Source: Ryuthela nishihirai
Taxonomy: Eukaryota > Arthropoda > Arachnida > Araneae > Heptathelidae
Direction of reading: 5' to 3'
Length of the DNA stretch: 64,000 bases
Assembly (NCBI GenBank): GCA_038380435.1
Contig: JAWZYU010000028.1
Span: 46,435,095 to 46,499,094, forward strand
The number at the start of each line of letters is the position of its first letter. The stretch's first letter is position 1. The position numbers and the translations under genes are program-made. This document shows, piece by piece, positions 32,092 to 43,539 of this stretch. The notes beneath the pieces are model-generated. The model was given only the letters and a program-made list of their open reading frames with translations. It searched no databases and had not been told where the DNA came from.

Positions 32092-32870
32092 GATCTGGCA
32101 ACCTTCGTGTCACGTGACACGAAGGTTGCCAGATCGCTAATTTTTGAAAAAATCGTTGCCAGATATTTTTTCTGAATTCTGTAATCAACCATATTGTTCG
32201 GATACTTTTTTGAGCGACTGTAGGTGGTCATATTATTTTGATACTAGATCGTGTGGGCTCACTCACGGAAATATTGAGCGTGTGCAGTTACCGTTCACAG
32301 CAAACTGGAGCGTGTGCAGTAACTGCACACGCTCCAGCTGTGAACGGTAACTGCACACGCTCAATATTGAAGAACGGTAACTGGAGCTGTGAACGATAAC
32401 TGGAGCGTGTACAGTTGCTGTACACGCTCCAGATATTTTTCCTGAATTCTGTAAACACGTGACACGAAGGTTGCTAGATCACTAATTTCTAAAAAAAATC
32501 GTTGCCAGATATTTTTCCTGAATTCTGTAATCACGTGACACGAAGGTTGCTAGATCACTAATTTCTAAAAAAAATCGTTGCCAGATATTTTTCCTGAATT
32601 CTGTAATCACGTGACACGAAGGTTGCTAGATCACTAATTTCTAAAAAAAATCGTTGCCAGATATTTTTTCTGAATTCTGTAATCACGTGACACGAAGGTT
32701 GCTAGATCACTAATTTCTAAAAAAAATCGTTGCCAGATATTTTTCCTGAATTCTGTAATCACGTGACACGAAGGTTGCTAGATCACTAATTTCTAAAAAA
32801 AATCGTTGCCAAATATTTTTTCTGAATTCTGTAATCAACCATAGTGTTCGGATACTTTTTTGAGCGACTG
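32092..32870. mobile_element. Foldback MITE with 44-bp palindrome and internal 76-bp array, one-armed
   Basis: Positions 32092-32135 form a perfect 44-bp palindrome centred on CACGTG. One TIR arm follows and then internal hairpins (GTGTGCAGTAACTGCACAC; TGTACAGTTGCTGTACA). Five 76-bp repeats of the arm come next, then the terminal GAGCGACTG and TA (32871-32872). The left terminal arm is absent, as in the 15490 copy. Confidence 0.85.
32459..32838. repeat. 76-bp tandem repeat (five units) inside the foldback element
   Basis: Units start at 32459, 32535, 32611, 32687 and 32763, with GTGACACGAAGGTTGCTAGA at each start. Every unit carries the GTTGCTAGA variant instead of GTTGCCAGA, so they amplified from one mutated unit. 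Confidence 0.93.
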
Positions 32871-32874
32871 TATG

Positions 32875-33075
32875 AGAGCTGCAGCCCACTGCCGGGAGAC
32901 TGCTATCTCTGTCCCAACAGCTATCCACTGTGTGCCAAAAAGTGCCGCTTGGAGGTAAGACAACCCAAGCCTTCCAGCAACCTTTTCTCTGAGCCCTTGA
33001 GGTCCTTGTGACCTTGTCGTTTAACTCATTGTGGGTACGATAGTGCTGCTCAGAGGCAAATCAAGACAACTTTCA
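32875..33075 (+). mobile_element. SINE-1 tail relics
   Basis: Two diverged tail fragments in sense orientation (GCTATCTCTGTCCCAACAGC..CAACCC, then CTGAGCCCTTGAGG..AAATCAAGAC). Confidence 0.65.
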
Positions 33076-33102
33076 GTATTTTAGCTTTTCATAAAGAATT
33101 TT

Positions 33103-33494
33103 TGGGTTGTTTTACCTCTGAGCGGCACTTTTTTGCATTGCACACCATGGGCTAAATGACCAGGTCACATGGACCCCGAAGGCTCAGAGAAGGTTGGGGG
33201 AGAGGACCCACTGGAACAGCTGTTGGGAGACAGATGGTAGCCTCCCGTCAAGGCCATCCAGCGTGTTCCTTAACGTGCACAGAGTATGGCTCTCCCGCAC
33301 ACGGGGCCACGGCTTAACGTCCCATCCGACGGCCGACGGCCTTTCCAAGCCCATCGGTGTCCCCTACTGACCGTGGGCAAGGCGGGAAGTTTTGCGGAGA
33401 TAAATCTCAACGCTGACTCAGCTGGGACTCGAACCTGGAAACTGCAGATTACGAGCCTGGCGCGCTACCGATTAACCCCCCCCCCCCCCAGCCC
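33103..33494 (-). mobile_element. SINE-1, full-length
   Basis: Contains a 5-bp duplication TTGCATTGCACACC at the tail, and the head end is a C run. No clear TSD. Confidence 0.88.
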
Positions 33495-33495
33495 T

Positions 33496-33940
33496 ATGAA
33501 ATATCGAAAACTTTCTTTCCACAAAACAAAAACCTCCGTACTTATCCCTACACGGTGCTCACTAGTAAAGACTTTATTGCAGCGTTCCTTTCGAATGATT
33601 TAATAGTACTCCTCAAAAGACACTTCATCATTCGCCATTTAAAAGGTCTCTCAGGACGATTACGTAAGCTACACCCGCCCCTCGTACGAACCACACCCAC
33701 AAAAATCGTCTGAATGCCCCAATTTCACGTGCCCTATCTCCCTAGCACCGCTCCTCCACGATAGGCTTGCTCGGCGAGTTAATGAAATGGCCATTAACTG
33801 CTATTTATCAGCAGAATTTCATTTATTATGCAAGACAAGGAAGCCAACATTGACTTCTGTATATGGATGGAGACAGTTATTCTGTTATTTATTATTACGG
33901 AAATATTGTACATTCCGCTGTTTCCTCTCTTTCTTAGAAC
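33496..33940. other. Unique spacer
   Basis: Mixed-composition unique sequence. Short frames (33787-33978, 33828-34118) run into the adjacent SINE and have no domain. Confidence 0.4.
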
Positions 33941-33943
33941 CGA

Positions 33944-34716
33944 AGGTTGGCTTCGTCGGAAGAGCGCCTGTCTCGTAATCTGCAGTTCCCAGGTTCGAGT
34001 CCTAACTGGGTCAGGGTTGAGATTTATCTCCGCAAAACTCCCGCTCTATCCTCGGTCACTTGGGTTGGGTTGGATTGTTTTACCTCTGAGCGGCACTTTT
34101 TTGCACACCATGGGCTAAATGGCCAGGTCACATGGACCCCTTAGGCTCAGAGAAGGTTGGGGGAGGGGACCCACTGGAACAGCTGTTGGGAGACAGATGG
34201 TAGCCTCCCGTCAAGGCCATCCAGCGTGTTCTTTAACGTGCACAGGGTATGGCTCTCCCGCACACGGGACACGGCTTAACGTCCCATCCGACGAACGGCG
34301 GCCTTTCGAAGCACATCGGTGTCCCCTACTGACCGTGGGCAGGGCAGGGAATTTTGCGGAGATAAATCTCAACGCTGACCCAGCTGGGTCTCGAACCTGG
34401 GAACTACAGATTACGAGATTGACGCGCTACCGACTGAGCCACCCCCGCCCCTCCTCGGTCAGTAGGGGACACCGATGGGCTTGGAAAGACCTCCTCCCGT
34501 AGGATGGGACGTTAAGCCGTGGCCCCGTGTGAGAGAGAGTCATACCCTGTGCACGTTAAAGAACACGGTGGATGGCCTTGACGGGAGACTACCATCTGTC
34601 TCCCAACAGCTGTTCCAATGGTTCCCCTCCTCCAGCCTTCTCTGAGCTTTCGGGATCCTTGTGACCTGGACCATTAGCCCATTATGTGCAAAAACGTGCG
34701 CTCAGAGGTAAAACAA
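33944..34716 (+). mobile_element. Older SINE-1 split by a nested copy
   Basis: A diverged head (33944-34048; B box GGTTCGAGTCC) and, after the nested element, body and tail (34462-34716). Confidence 0.78.
34059..34451 (-). mobile_element. SINE-1 nested in opposite orientation
   Basis: Flanked by TCCTCGGTCA (34049-34058 and 34452-34461), a target within the older copy's CCCACGGTCAGTAGG segment. Confidence 0.88.
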
Positions 34717-34721
34717 CCCAA

Positions 34722-35001
34722 TTCTGCTCTCGATCAGTAGGGAACACCAATGGGCTTGGAAATGCCGACGTCCGTCGGTTTTGGACGTAAACCGGTGGCC
34801 CCGTGTGTAAAAGAGCCATACCCTGTGCATATTAAAAAACACACTTGTGGCCTTAACGGGAGAATACGATCTGTCAACTAATAGCTGTCCAGTGTGTCCC
34901 CTTCCCCCAATCTTCTCTGAGCCCTAGGGGTCCTTGTGACCTAGCCATTTAGCCCACTGTGTACAAAAAAAAACTGCCGCTGAGAGATAAAGCAACCAAA
35001 C
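34722..35001 (+). mobile_element. SINE-1, headless diverged copy
   Basis: Starts at CTCGATCAGTAGGGAACACC and runs to GATAAAGCAACCAAAC. The tRNA head is missing. It sits immediately after the previous copy's tail. Confidence 0.7.
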
Positions 35002-35915
35002 TCAAGGTTTAAAAAAAAAAACTCTCTTGCATTACTTTTCCGCGAATAAAATCCAGATCCAATTTGCTTTCGCTTTCTCGCGCCATTCCTACACCTACCA
35101 CCATCATCTTTCATCAACATTGAATCCTTTGGAGACAGACAAAAGAGAAAGACAACTGAAAGAGAGAGATAAAAAAAAAACAAGCGAAACAAGTAAACAA
35201 TCAAACATCCGACTGATTATTTAGCAGTCACTAAATCCTCTTCTGCATCTCTTAAGAAAATTCCAAACAATTCGAGTGGTCCTCCCACAACTCCGCCTTG
35301 AAGAGGGCAGCACAGTAAACGACACTGCAGTTGCAGCATCCAATGCATCTTCACCAAATCGTGGCATTTATACGCACACTAACAGCGCACCCTATTCTCG
35401 AGATTTTCTTCTAGGATCACGAGCTTCTTACCCTCACCCCCATCTGCTCTTGTTAACAAGGAAAAGTAAAGGTTAGTCTCGACGACAGCAGATGCCATTA
35501 ATTCCCATTAGAGGATCGCTCGCCTTCCCTGGGCATGCTGAGGAATACTTCTGTCCCCGATCCCCCCAAAGATCTTCGCAGGATGATCAATTTCAAAGGA
35601 ATATTAATTTCCATTAGATGCTTAGTCATGTACAGAACACCTCGTGGGCTTCCGCATTCTTAATTCTCATCAATTGCAAAAGGATAAGAAGGGAGGAGGT
35701 AGAGAAATAAATAAATATATTATTCCTTTCTGGATAAAAGCCAAACTCCTTTGATAGTAAAAAAGAAGCTGCATTTTGCTTTTATTGATCTCTCTTCCTT
35801 TTTTTTGTGTATGGGGTTTTTTGTCCCTGCATGTTAAAGGATTAAACTTTTTTTTTTCTTGAAATAAACAACATTACTTTGTATGTGGGTCACTCAAATT
35901 TGAGAGAAAAATAGA
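35002..35915. other. Unique region, no confirmed gene
   Basis: Composition is less AT-biased at 35230-35560. An open frame at 35276-35476 has no ATG start and no recognisable domain; it ends near GTAAAGGTTAGTC, a weak donor-like site. I cannot support an exon call. Confidence 0.35.
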
Positions 35916-35925
35916 TAATTAAAGC

Positions 35926-36580
35926 TTTTGGTTTGCTTTACCTCTGAGCGGCACTTTTTCGCACACCATGGGCTAAATGGCCAGGTCACATGGACCCCGA
36001 AGGCTCAGAGAAGGTTGGGGGAGGGGACCCACTGGAACAGCTGTTGGGAGACAGATGGTAGCCTCCCGTCAAGGCCATCCAGCGTGCTATTTAACGTGCA
36101 CAGGGTATGGCTCTCCCGCACACGGGGCCACGGCTTAACGTCCCATCCGACGGACGGCGGCCTTTCCAAGCCCATCGGTGTCCCCTACTGACCGTGGGCA
36201 AGACGGGGAATTTTGCGGAGATAAATCTCAACGCTGACCCAACTGGGACTCGAACCTGGGAACTACAGATTACGCCGATGGGCTTGGAAAGGCCGCCGTC
36301 AGTCGGATGGGACGTTAAGCCGTGGCCCCGTGTGCGGGAGAGCCATACCCTGTGCACGTTAAAGAACACGCTGGATGGCCTTGACGGGAGGCTACCATCT
36401 GTCTCCCAACAGCTGTTCCAGTGGGTCCCCTCCCCCAACCTTCTCTGAGCCTTCGGGGTCCATGTGACCTGGCCATTTAGCCCATGGTGTGCAAAAAAGT
36501 GCCGCTCAGAGGTAAAAACAACAACCCAACTACAGATTACGAGCCTGGCGCGCTACCAACTGAGCCACCCCCGCCCCAAT
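35926..36580 (-). mobile_element. SINE-1, interrupted in its tRNA head by a second SINE-1
   Basis: Outer copy flanked by TAATTAAAGC (35916-35925 and 36581-36590). The tail part is altered to TTTGGTTTGCTTTACC. The insertion lies at 36275-36527. Confidence 0.9.
36275..36527 (+). mobile_element. 5'-truncated SINE-1 nested in another SINE-1 head
   Basis: Starts at CCGATGGGCTTGG (head and proximal body missing) and ends AACAACAACCC. It is flanked by a perfect 14-bp duplication AACTACAGATTACG (36261-36274 and 36528-36541). Truncation at the 5' side with an intact 3' end and TSD is what target-primed reverse transcription leaves. Confidence 0.93.
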
Positions 36581-36590
36581 TAATTAAAGC

Positions 36591-36900
36591 CAAATCATCA
36601 GTACAGTATCTGAAAAAATGCGAGGTCCTTCTTCATAACGCAATCAATCACCAAATAAGGAAGATAACATTTTATACACTTATATAACTCCAATTGCAAT
36701 ATTGTGCGACTCGCTACTAATCTCAGATACGATTCACTGTAATTATAGAGAGACATCATCGTGTTTATCAGCTTTTCATGCATTTCATAAGATTTTACGA
36801 TCAAGCGCAGGTAGAGGCTTTCTAGAAATGTAAGAAACAACTTCAAGTGTTTGAATTCTAAGCATTTCTCAAGATTCTGCCAATATCAGTAGCGAGTAGC
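36591..36900. other. AT-rich spacer
   Basis: Unique. Nothing recognised. Confidence 0.45.
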
Positions 36901-36903
36901 ACT

Positions 36904-37290
36904 GGGTTGGGTTGTTTTACCTCTGAGCGGCACTTTTTTTGCACACCATGGGCTAAATGGCCAGGTCACATGGACCCCGAAGGCTCAGAGAAGGTTGGGG
37001 GAGGGACCCACTGGAACAGCTGTTGGGAGACAGATGGTAGCCTCCCGTCAAGGCCATCCAGCGTGTTCTTTAACGTGCACAGGGTATGGTTCTCCCGCAC
37101 ACGGAGCCACGGCTTAACATCCCATCCGACGGACGGCGGCCTTTCCAAGCCCATTGGTGTCCCCTACTGACCGTGGGCAGGGCGGGAAATTTTTGCGGAG
37201 ATAAATCTCAACGCTGACCCAGCTGGGACTCGAACCTGGGAACTACAGATTACGAGCCTGGCGCGGTACCGACTGAGCCATCCCCGCCCT
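36904..37290 (-). mobile_element. SINE-1, full-length
   Basis: Complete. The head reads GCGCGGTACC in place of GCGCGCTACC. No clear TSD. Confidence 0.88.
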
Positions 37291-38131
37291 CATAAGGGAG
37301 TAAACCGTAACCGTCCAAAATCCTGACTTCTAGTGAATCCGACATTACAACAAAAACACAAAATCTCACATGCATGCCAAAATTCAAAATCATAACCATT
37401 GTGACAAAAACAAACTAAAACTTTAATCATCCACATATAAAAAGAAAACTGTCTTCATGACTGTTCTCTTTCGGTTTGGACATGACATTTAACGTAATGA
37501 CGAACATAAAAAAAAAAACATAAAACCGTAACCGCAGAAGGGTAGAAAGTTTTCAAACTTCTTAAGAGGCGTCAATACAAAATGACAAAAATTAGCGAAC
37601 AGATTTAGCATTTAATAATATCGGCGCAGAGCACGGCAAATAGCAAAAGCGAAAAGGTAATATTTGGTAATTAATTCTGCAGCATGCAACTGACAGCCGA
37701 AGACGATAATAAAACGCGGCTGCGATGTCTCCCAATTTCCTTGAATTCCTGCGCATTCCACAACAGAATGTAAAGGCGGAAGATTCTGTTGGGAGCGCCA
37801 TCTCTTATCAGGTTAAGAACTTATTAACAAAATTTCTGCAAATTAAAGTTTATCTCTAAATAGGGATGATTTTAACTGCAGATGGCCAACTGATAATTTC
37901 GATTCTATAATATGTATTCTTCCAAAAAGTTCAGTTATTTTTTTTCTAGTTCATATTCATTTCTCTAACTGTTAAATATATATATTATATTTATTTCTAT
38001 AACTTTTAAATGCATATATTATATTTTCGTTATTATAGTAATAAGCATGTATTTCTCCTAACCATTAAAACATTTTTTTCGGGGAAAATAAACTTAAAAA
38101 TGATTTTGTTTCTATAAACAGGAAGGTCATT
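37291..38131. other. AT-rich spacer with unassigned 69-codon minus frame
   Basis: The frame at 37592-37801 (minus) begins at an AGATGGCGCTCC context, but I recognise no domain and no donor site follows. The rest is AT-rich, with TATATA-rich DNA near 37970-38040. Confidence 0.35.
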
Positions 38132-38144
38132 ACTGTCGTAATGG

Positions 38145-38523
38145 GGGCGGGGGTGGCTCAGTCGGTAGCGCGCCAGGCTCGTAATCTGTAGTTCCCAGGT
38201 TCGAGTCCCAGCTGGGAGAGCGTTGAGATTTATCTCCGCAAAATTCCCCGCCCTGTCCACGGTCAGTAGGGGACACCGATGGGCTTGGAAAGGCCGCCGT
38301 CCGTCGGATGGAACGTTAAGCCGTGGTCCCGTGTGCGGGAGAGCCATACCCTGTGCACGTTAAAGAACACGCTGGATGGCCTTGACGGGAGGCTACCATC
38401 TGTCTCCCAACAGTGGGTCCCCTCCCCCAACTTTCTCTGAGCCTTCGGGGTCCATGTGACCTGGCCATTTAGTCCATGGTGTGCAAAAAGTGCCACTCAG
38501 AGGTAAAACAACCCAACCCAACA
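38145..38523 (+). mobile_element. SINE-1, full-length
   Basis: Flanked by ACTGTCGTAATGG (38132-38144 and 38524-38536). A 13-bp deletion removes GCTGTTCCA before GTGGGTCC. Confidence 0.93.
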
Positions 38524-38639
38524 ACTGTCGTAATGGAATCATGCAACTGTATGGTAAAAAGACTCAGTTGGATCGGGTGGGTAGTGACGTCAGTTAACGT
38601 CATAGCATCAGTGGCAATGGATCTGGCAAGGAGGTTGAG

Positions 38640-39600
38640 AGAGGCTATCACGAATGTCACAGAAATGATGACGAGTGTGGGAAAGGCAAGGACAAGTGTG
38701 ACAGAAACGATGACGATTATGACAGAAGTTATGACGAACGTAACAGAAGTGATGACTTGCGAGATGGAACTGATAACGAGCGTGATGGAAACGATGACGA
38801 GCGTTACGGAATCTATGATGAGTATGGCAGAAGTATGAAGAGTGACAGAAGTGATGAAGAGTGTGACAAGAGTGATGAAGAATGTGACAGATGTGGTGAA
38901 CAGAGGAACAAAAACGATGAACAGAGGAACAGAAACGATGAACATTGTGATCGAAAATATGAAGAGTGCGACAGCGATGACGAATGTGAGAAAAGTGATG
39001 AAGAGTGTGACAAACGATGACTAATGTGAGAAAAGTGATGAAGAGTGTGACAGAAGTGATGACCAGTGTGATGGAAAAGATTATGAGTGTGACAGGAGCA
39101 ATGTCAAGTGTTACAAAGGCGAGAACAAGTGTGACAGTACCAAGACGGGTGTGACAGAAGTCATGAAGAGTGTGACAGAAGCTAAAAAGTGTGTGATAGA
39201 ACTGATTAGCAGTGTGACAAAAGAGATGAAAAGTATGACAAACGATGACGAATGTGACAGAAACGATGAAGAGTTAGCACACTTCATTCTGTCACATTCG
39301 TCAGTAATTGAGAAGTAATGAATAGGGTGTCAGAAGCGATGAAGAGTGTTAGAGAAGTGAAGAATAGTGTGACAGAAGTAATGAAGAGTGCAACAGGAGC
39401 TATGGAGTGTGTGACAGGAGCGAGGAAGAGTGTGACAGAAATGATGAACAATGGGAGAGAAGTTATGAAGAATATAACACGCGATGACGAATGTTGCAGA
39501 AGTGATGAAGAGTGTGAAAAAAGCGATGAGGTGTGGGACAGAAGCGATGAAGAGAGGGGCAGAAGTTATGAAAAGTATGACAAGCGATGACCAATGTGAC
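38640..39600. repeat. Degenerate 21-bp minisatellite (GATGAAGAGTGTGACAGAAGT)
   Basis: About 40-45 diverged 21-bp units. Good runs occur at 39030-39190. Because 21 is a multiple of three, several frames stay open (for example 38757-39020 and 39318-39590 plus, 38469-38945 minus). Substitutions are not biased to third positions, so coding is unlikely. Confidence 0.85.
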
Positions 39601-40258
39601 AGTGGCGATATTTTCAAAGAAAAATTAAAAAATTTTTAAATTCCGAATTCCTCAAAGATACTCGGAAAATTAATTCATATCATGGAATATAATACATATA
39701 TATCATATAATAGAGTTATAAAAATAATCATATTGCTGGAAAAATATGAAAATAATTCATATCTCTAGGAAATAAAAAAAAATCGCATTAATAAAGAACT
39801 GGAAAATTATTTTTAATAACAAAGAACTATATAAATTTTATTCGGTATATTGGAGCAAAATAATTTTCATCAACAAAGAAATAAAAGAAAATTCCATATC
39901 ATTAGAGAGCTATAAAATTATATCGATAGAGAGCTATAAAATATATCGATACAGAGTTCTTAAAATTATATCAATAGATAGCTATTGAAATATATCGATA
40001 GAGAGCTGTAAAATATATCGATAAAAGATTTTTTAAATTTCATATCGATTAAGAACTAGAGTTGGTGTTTATATCGATAGAGAATAATAAAAAAATTGCA
40101 TCGATAGAGAAAATCATAAATTTTTACCGATAAAGATTTTTTTTTTTTATTTCGGTACGGATTTAAAAGAATTGGGGAAGATTTCTACTTTCCATTTGTA
40201 TTCTTTACACTGCTTTTATTACGAAACCTAGGTTGTTATTTCAGACAATTTCATGCGT
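39601..40258. repeat. AT-rich region with TATCGATAGAGAGC units
   Basis: Between about 39910 and 40130 there are about eight loosely spaced ATATCGATAGAGAGCTATAAAA-type units (about 25 bp period). The remainder is AT-rich unique sequence. Confidence 0.65.
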
Positions 40259-40270
40259 ACTGGAAGAAAT

Positions 40271-40658
40271 GGGGCGGGGGTGGCTCAGTCGAAGCGCGCC
40301 AGGCTCGTAATATGTAGTTCCCAGGTTCGAGTCCCAGCTGGGTCAGCGTTGAGATTTATCTCCGCAAAATTCCACGCACTGCCCACGGTCAGTAGGGGAC
40401 ATCGATGGGCTTGGAAAGGCCGCCGTCCGTCGGATGGGACGTTAAGCCGTGGCCCCGTGTGCGGGAGAGCCATACCCTGTGCACGTTAAAGAACACGCTG
40501 GATGGCCTTGACGGGAGGCTACCATCTGTCTCACAACAGCTGTTCCAGTGGGTCCTCTCACACAACCTTCTCTGAGCCTTCGGGTTCCATGTGACCTGGC
40601 CATTTAGCCCATGGTGTGCAAAAAAAGTTCCGCTCAGAGGTAAAACAACCCAACAACA
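40271..40658 (+). mobile_element. SINE-1, full-length
   Basis: Flanked by ACTGGAAGAAAT (40259-40270 and 40659-40670). The A-box side is damaged (CAGTCGAAGCGCG). Confidence 0.93.
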
Positions 40659-40670
40659 ACTGGAAGAAAT

Positions 40671-42190
40671 TCTACATATTTTTTTTTTGTTTTTTATATA
40701 AATTATGTTATGGAAGCTTACGCGACATTTTCAGCAGAACGGCGCCAGATATATCTTTCGTTTCCCTAAAAAAAGCAATGAGAATGAAGAAAACAACGCC
40801 ACATCTTACACTCAATCGAAAAAAGAAACACCTACATCTTTAAACAGTCGTGTTGAAAAAACACAAACGCATATAGACATATTTTCTGAGTAACCTAGAA
40901 CGTACGACATTTCCGGTAAGTTCCAAAACACATATTTTACTGTTGTTTCACTTTCTTGTTTACTAGAAACAGTTTTTCCTCCTCGTGTTCTGACCTCACC
41001 CTCCCAAGTCTCGAGGGATCACAGACTCACTTTGCCATGATAAACAATCGTATTAGAAGTCAGCAAACCATTTTCCTATTGCAGACCTCCTAACTTAAAG
41101 CATCTTCCCAAGACACATTCCCCATTTATTAACTTATCTGGACACTTATCTGAAAGTTCATTTCATGATGGGACCATTAGGTCTACATGAACGCACATCG
41201 AGATGACACGCGACCGGGGAGGGTAGACAACCTTCTCTCATCGCACGCCGATGCTCCTCCTCCTCCTCTCCCGATTCTCTTCATCTCTTGGTTGTGTTCC
41301 TCCCTTTCTCTCCATCTTTCTGATTCGTTCGTTCAATTCTGCCATTTAACTGCTATCACGTATCAACCGTTTCCAAGAAGTTCGTCTACGTGTCTTCGAA
41401 GAATGCGGTTCTCCTAGCTTAGGGTTCGGATTCAGAGATTTCTCATGCTCCTTCCTCTCCCCCCTCCCCCTCCCCCCCATCATCTTTCTGTCACAGGGAT
41501 GGCGAGCATAGGTAACTAGGCGAACTAGAGAAATGGTGCCCGATTACGACAGTCTAGGGAACAATTCCTCTCTGCTGACATACGCACAAGACTTGACATC
41601 TGGAACTTAAGAGAAACTCGCTCTCGTCCAAATGGCCGGATTTATTTATTCATAGAGAAACGGACACAGAACACTTGCCCCGGGGAAACAGATATATAGA
41701 CAGACTCTTCCTCCTCGGTACTGTTTCCTACTCCATCTCTGTGCATCTTGTTGCCTCTTGAAATGAGATCCAAGGCGCACTTGGAATCGTTCTCCCCCCC
41801 TACACAACGCTTCCCCCATCGTTGCACAATAAAATAGAAAAATTTAAATATCTTCAAATATTCAGCTGTGGGTGAAATGTATCGTGGCGCTGGGAGGGGA
41901 GTTGAAAGAAGTGCAGTGAGCTTTCTTTAATTACGCGTGGTGTCTAATGGATCACGCGAGACGGTACGAGATCACGTGACACTCTCGTTAGTCTTTCCCC
42001 GTTACTCCTCCCATTCTTTTAGCAACCCCGGGGGACAGTTTCAAGAAAAGAAGCAGAGAAAAGACTAATTAATGTTGTCGTTCGATTTTTTTTTTTTCCT
42101 CTCGTTTCTTCTCTTTGAGTGAAGAGAAAAATCTTCATTCGTACGGTGAGGGAGGTTCCATGTCACGTGCAAAGGAACTCTGCCTTCTTT
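40671..42190. other. Unique region, no confirmed gene
   Basis: About 1.5 kb of mixed composition with a pyrimidine-rich tract (41240-41490) and an E-box CACGTGAC near 41972. Short frames (41187-41417 plus, 41642-41857 minus) have no recognisable domains. It could be intronic or regulatory; nothing specific is supported. Confidence 0.4.
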
Positions 42191-42192
42191 AG

Positions 42193-42700
42193 GGTTGGGT
42201 TGTTTTACCTATGAGCGGCACTTTTTTGCACACAATGGGCTAAATCGCCAGGTCACATGGACCCCGAAGGCTCAGAGAAGGTTGGGGGAGGGGACCCACT
42301 GCAACAGCTGTTGGGAGACAGATGGTAGCCTCCCGTCAAGGTCATCCAGAGTGTTCTTTAACTTTGGGTTGTTTTACCTCTGAGCGGCACTTTTTTGCAC
42401 ACCATGGGCTAAATGGCCAGATCACATGGACCCCGAAGGCTCAGAGAAGGTTGGTGAAGGGGACCCACTGGAACAGCTGTTGGGAGACAGATGAAAAGCC
42501 TCCCTCAAGGCCATTCAGAGTGTTCTTTATCGTGCACAGGGTATGGGTCTTCCGCACACGGGGCCACGGCTTAAGGTCCATCCGACGGACGACGGCCTTT
42601 CCAAGCTTATCGGTGTCCCCTACTGACCGTGGGCAGGGGGGGGGGGAATTTTGCGGAGATAAATCTCAACACTGACCCAGCTGAGACTGGTCAGCAAGGG
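42193..42700 (-). mobile_element. SINE-1 with two tail modules, head truncated
   Basis: Junction at 42364 (TTAACTTTGGGTTG). The copy ends abruptly at GACCCAGCTGAGACTGG, before the B box. Confidence 0.85.
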
Positions 42701-42704
42701 ATAG

Positions 42705-42980
42705 CAGTCTCGGCCAGTAGGGGATACCGATGTCTTTGAAAGGCCGCCGTCAGTCGGATGGGACTTTAAAGCCGTGGACCGTGTGCAGGATAGCCGTAGG
42801 CTGTTCACGTTAAAGAACACACTGGATATCCTCGACGGAAGGCTACCATCTGTCTCCCAACAGCTGTTCCAGTGGGTCCCCTCCCCCAACTTTCTCTGAG
42901 CCCTCGGAGTCCTTGTGACCTGACCGTTTAGCCCATTGGGTACAAAAAAGTGCCACTCAGAGGTAAAACAACCCAACTCT
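42705..42980 (+). mobile_element. SINE-1, headless, diverged
   Basis: CGGCCAGTAGGGGATACCGA.. to ..GGTAAAACAACCC. It lies tail-out beside the preceding inverted copy, so the two form an imperfect inverted pair. Confidence 0.75.
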
Positions 42981-43015
42981 CATTGTCCGAATGATTACAA
43001 TATTCTTTCCAGTTA

Positions 43016-43255
43016 TATCGTTTTACCTGTGAGCGGCACTTTTCTGCACCCGCTGAGCTAAAGGACCAGGTCACAAGGATTCCGAAAGGATCACAGCTGG
43101 GTCGGGGATCAATTGGGCAATTGCTAGGAGACAGAATGGTATAGCGTCCCTTGGAATGTATGGGAGAAACTCTCAGCACCCTCAGAGTGGGTATTTAAAA
43201 CTGGGAAATGATATCATGAGCCTGGCACGCTACAGATTCAGCCAAACCCTATCTG
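43016..43255 (-). mobile_element. Strongly diverged SINE-1 relic
   Basis: TCGTTTTACCTGTGAGCGGC..ATTGGGCAATTGCTAGGAG..GAGCCTGGCACGCTACAG. Collinear but with large losses. Confidence 0.6.
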
Positions 43256-43539
43256 CACCTGTTGGTTGGATGGTTTCCAGAGTTTGTACGTTTCATGTAG
43301 AGTAATATTCCCACAATCAAATGGATCATCGAAGAGTACGAATGAAGTCAATCTGAATAAAATCCCAGCATTAAATATGGCAGAAACAATCATCCGAGCG
43401 ATTATTAACAACTACCAAGTCACTGATTAACAAGAAAAATATATTAAATTAGTAGGTCAACTGATAATGAAAAACGACAGGGGTAGTAATGGCATTTCAG
43501 TCTTACTACATATCTTACCACAAATATGTAGGGACAGTA

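Noticed and set aside
35276..35476. Exon ending in a donor-like GGTTAGTC
   Set aside because: No ATG, weak donor, no acceptor of quality before it and no recognisable peptide.
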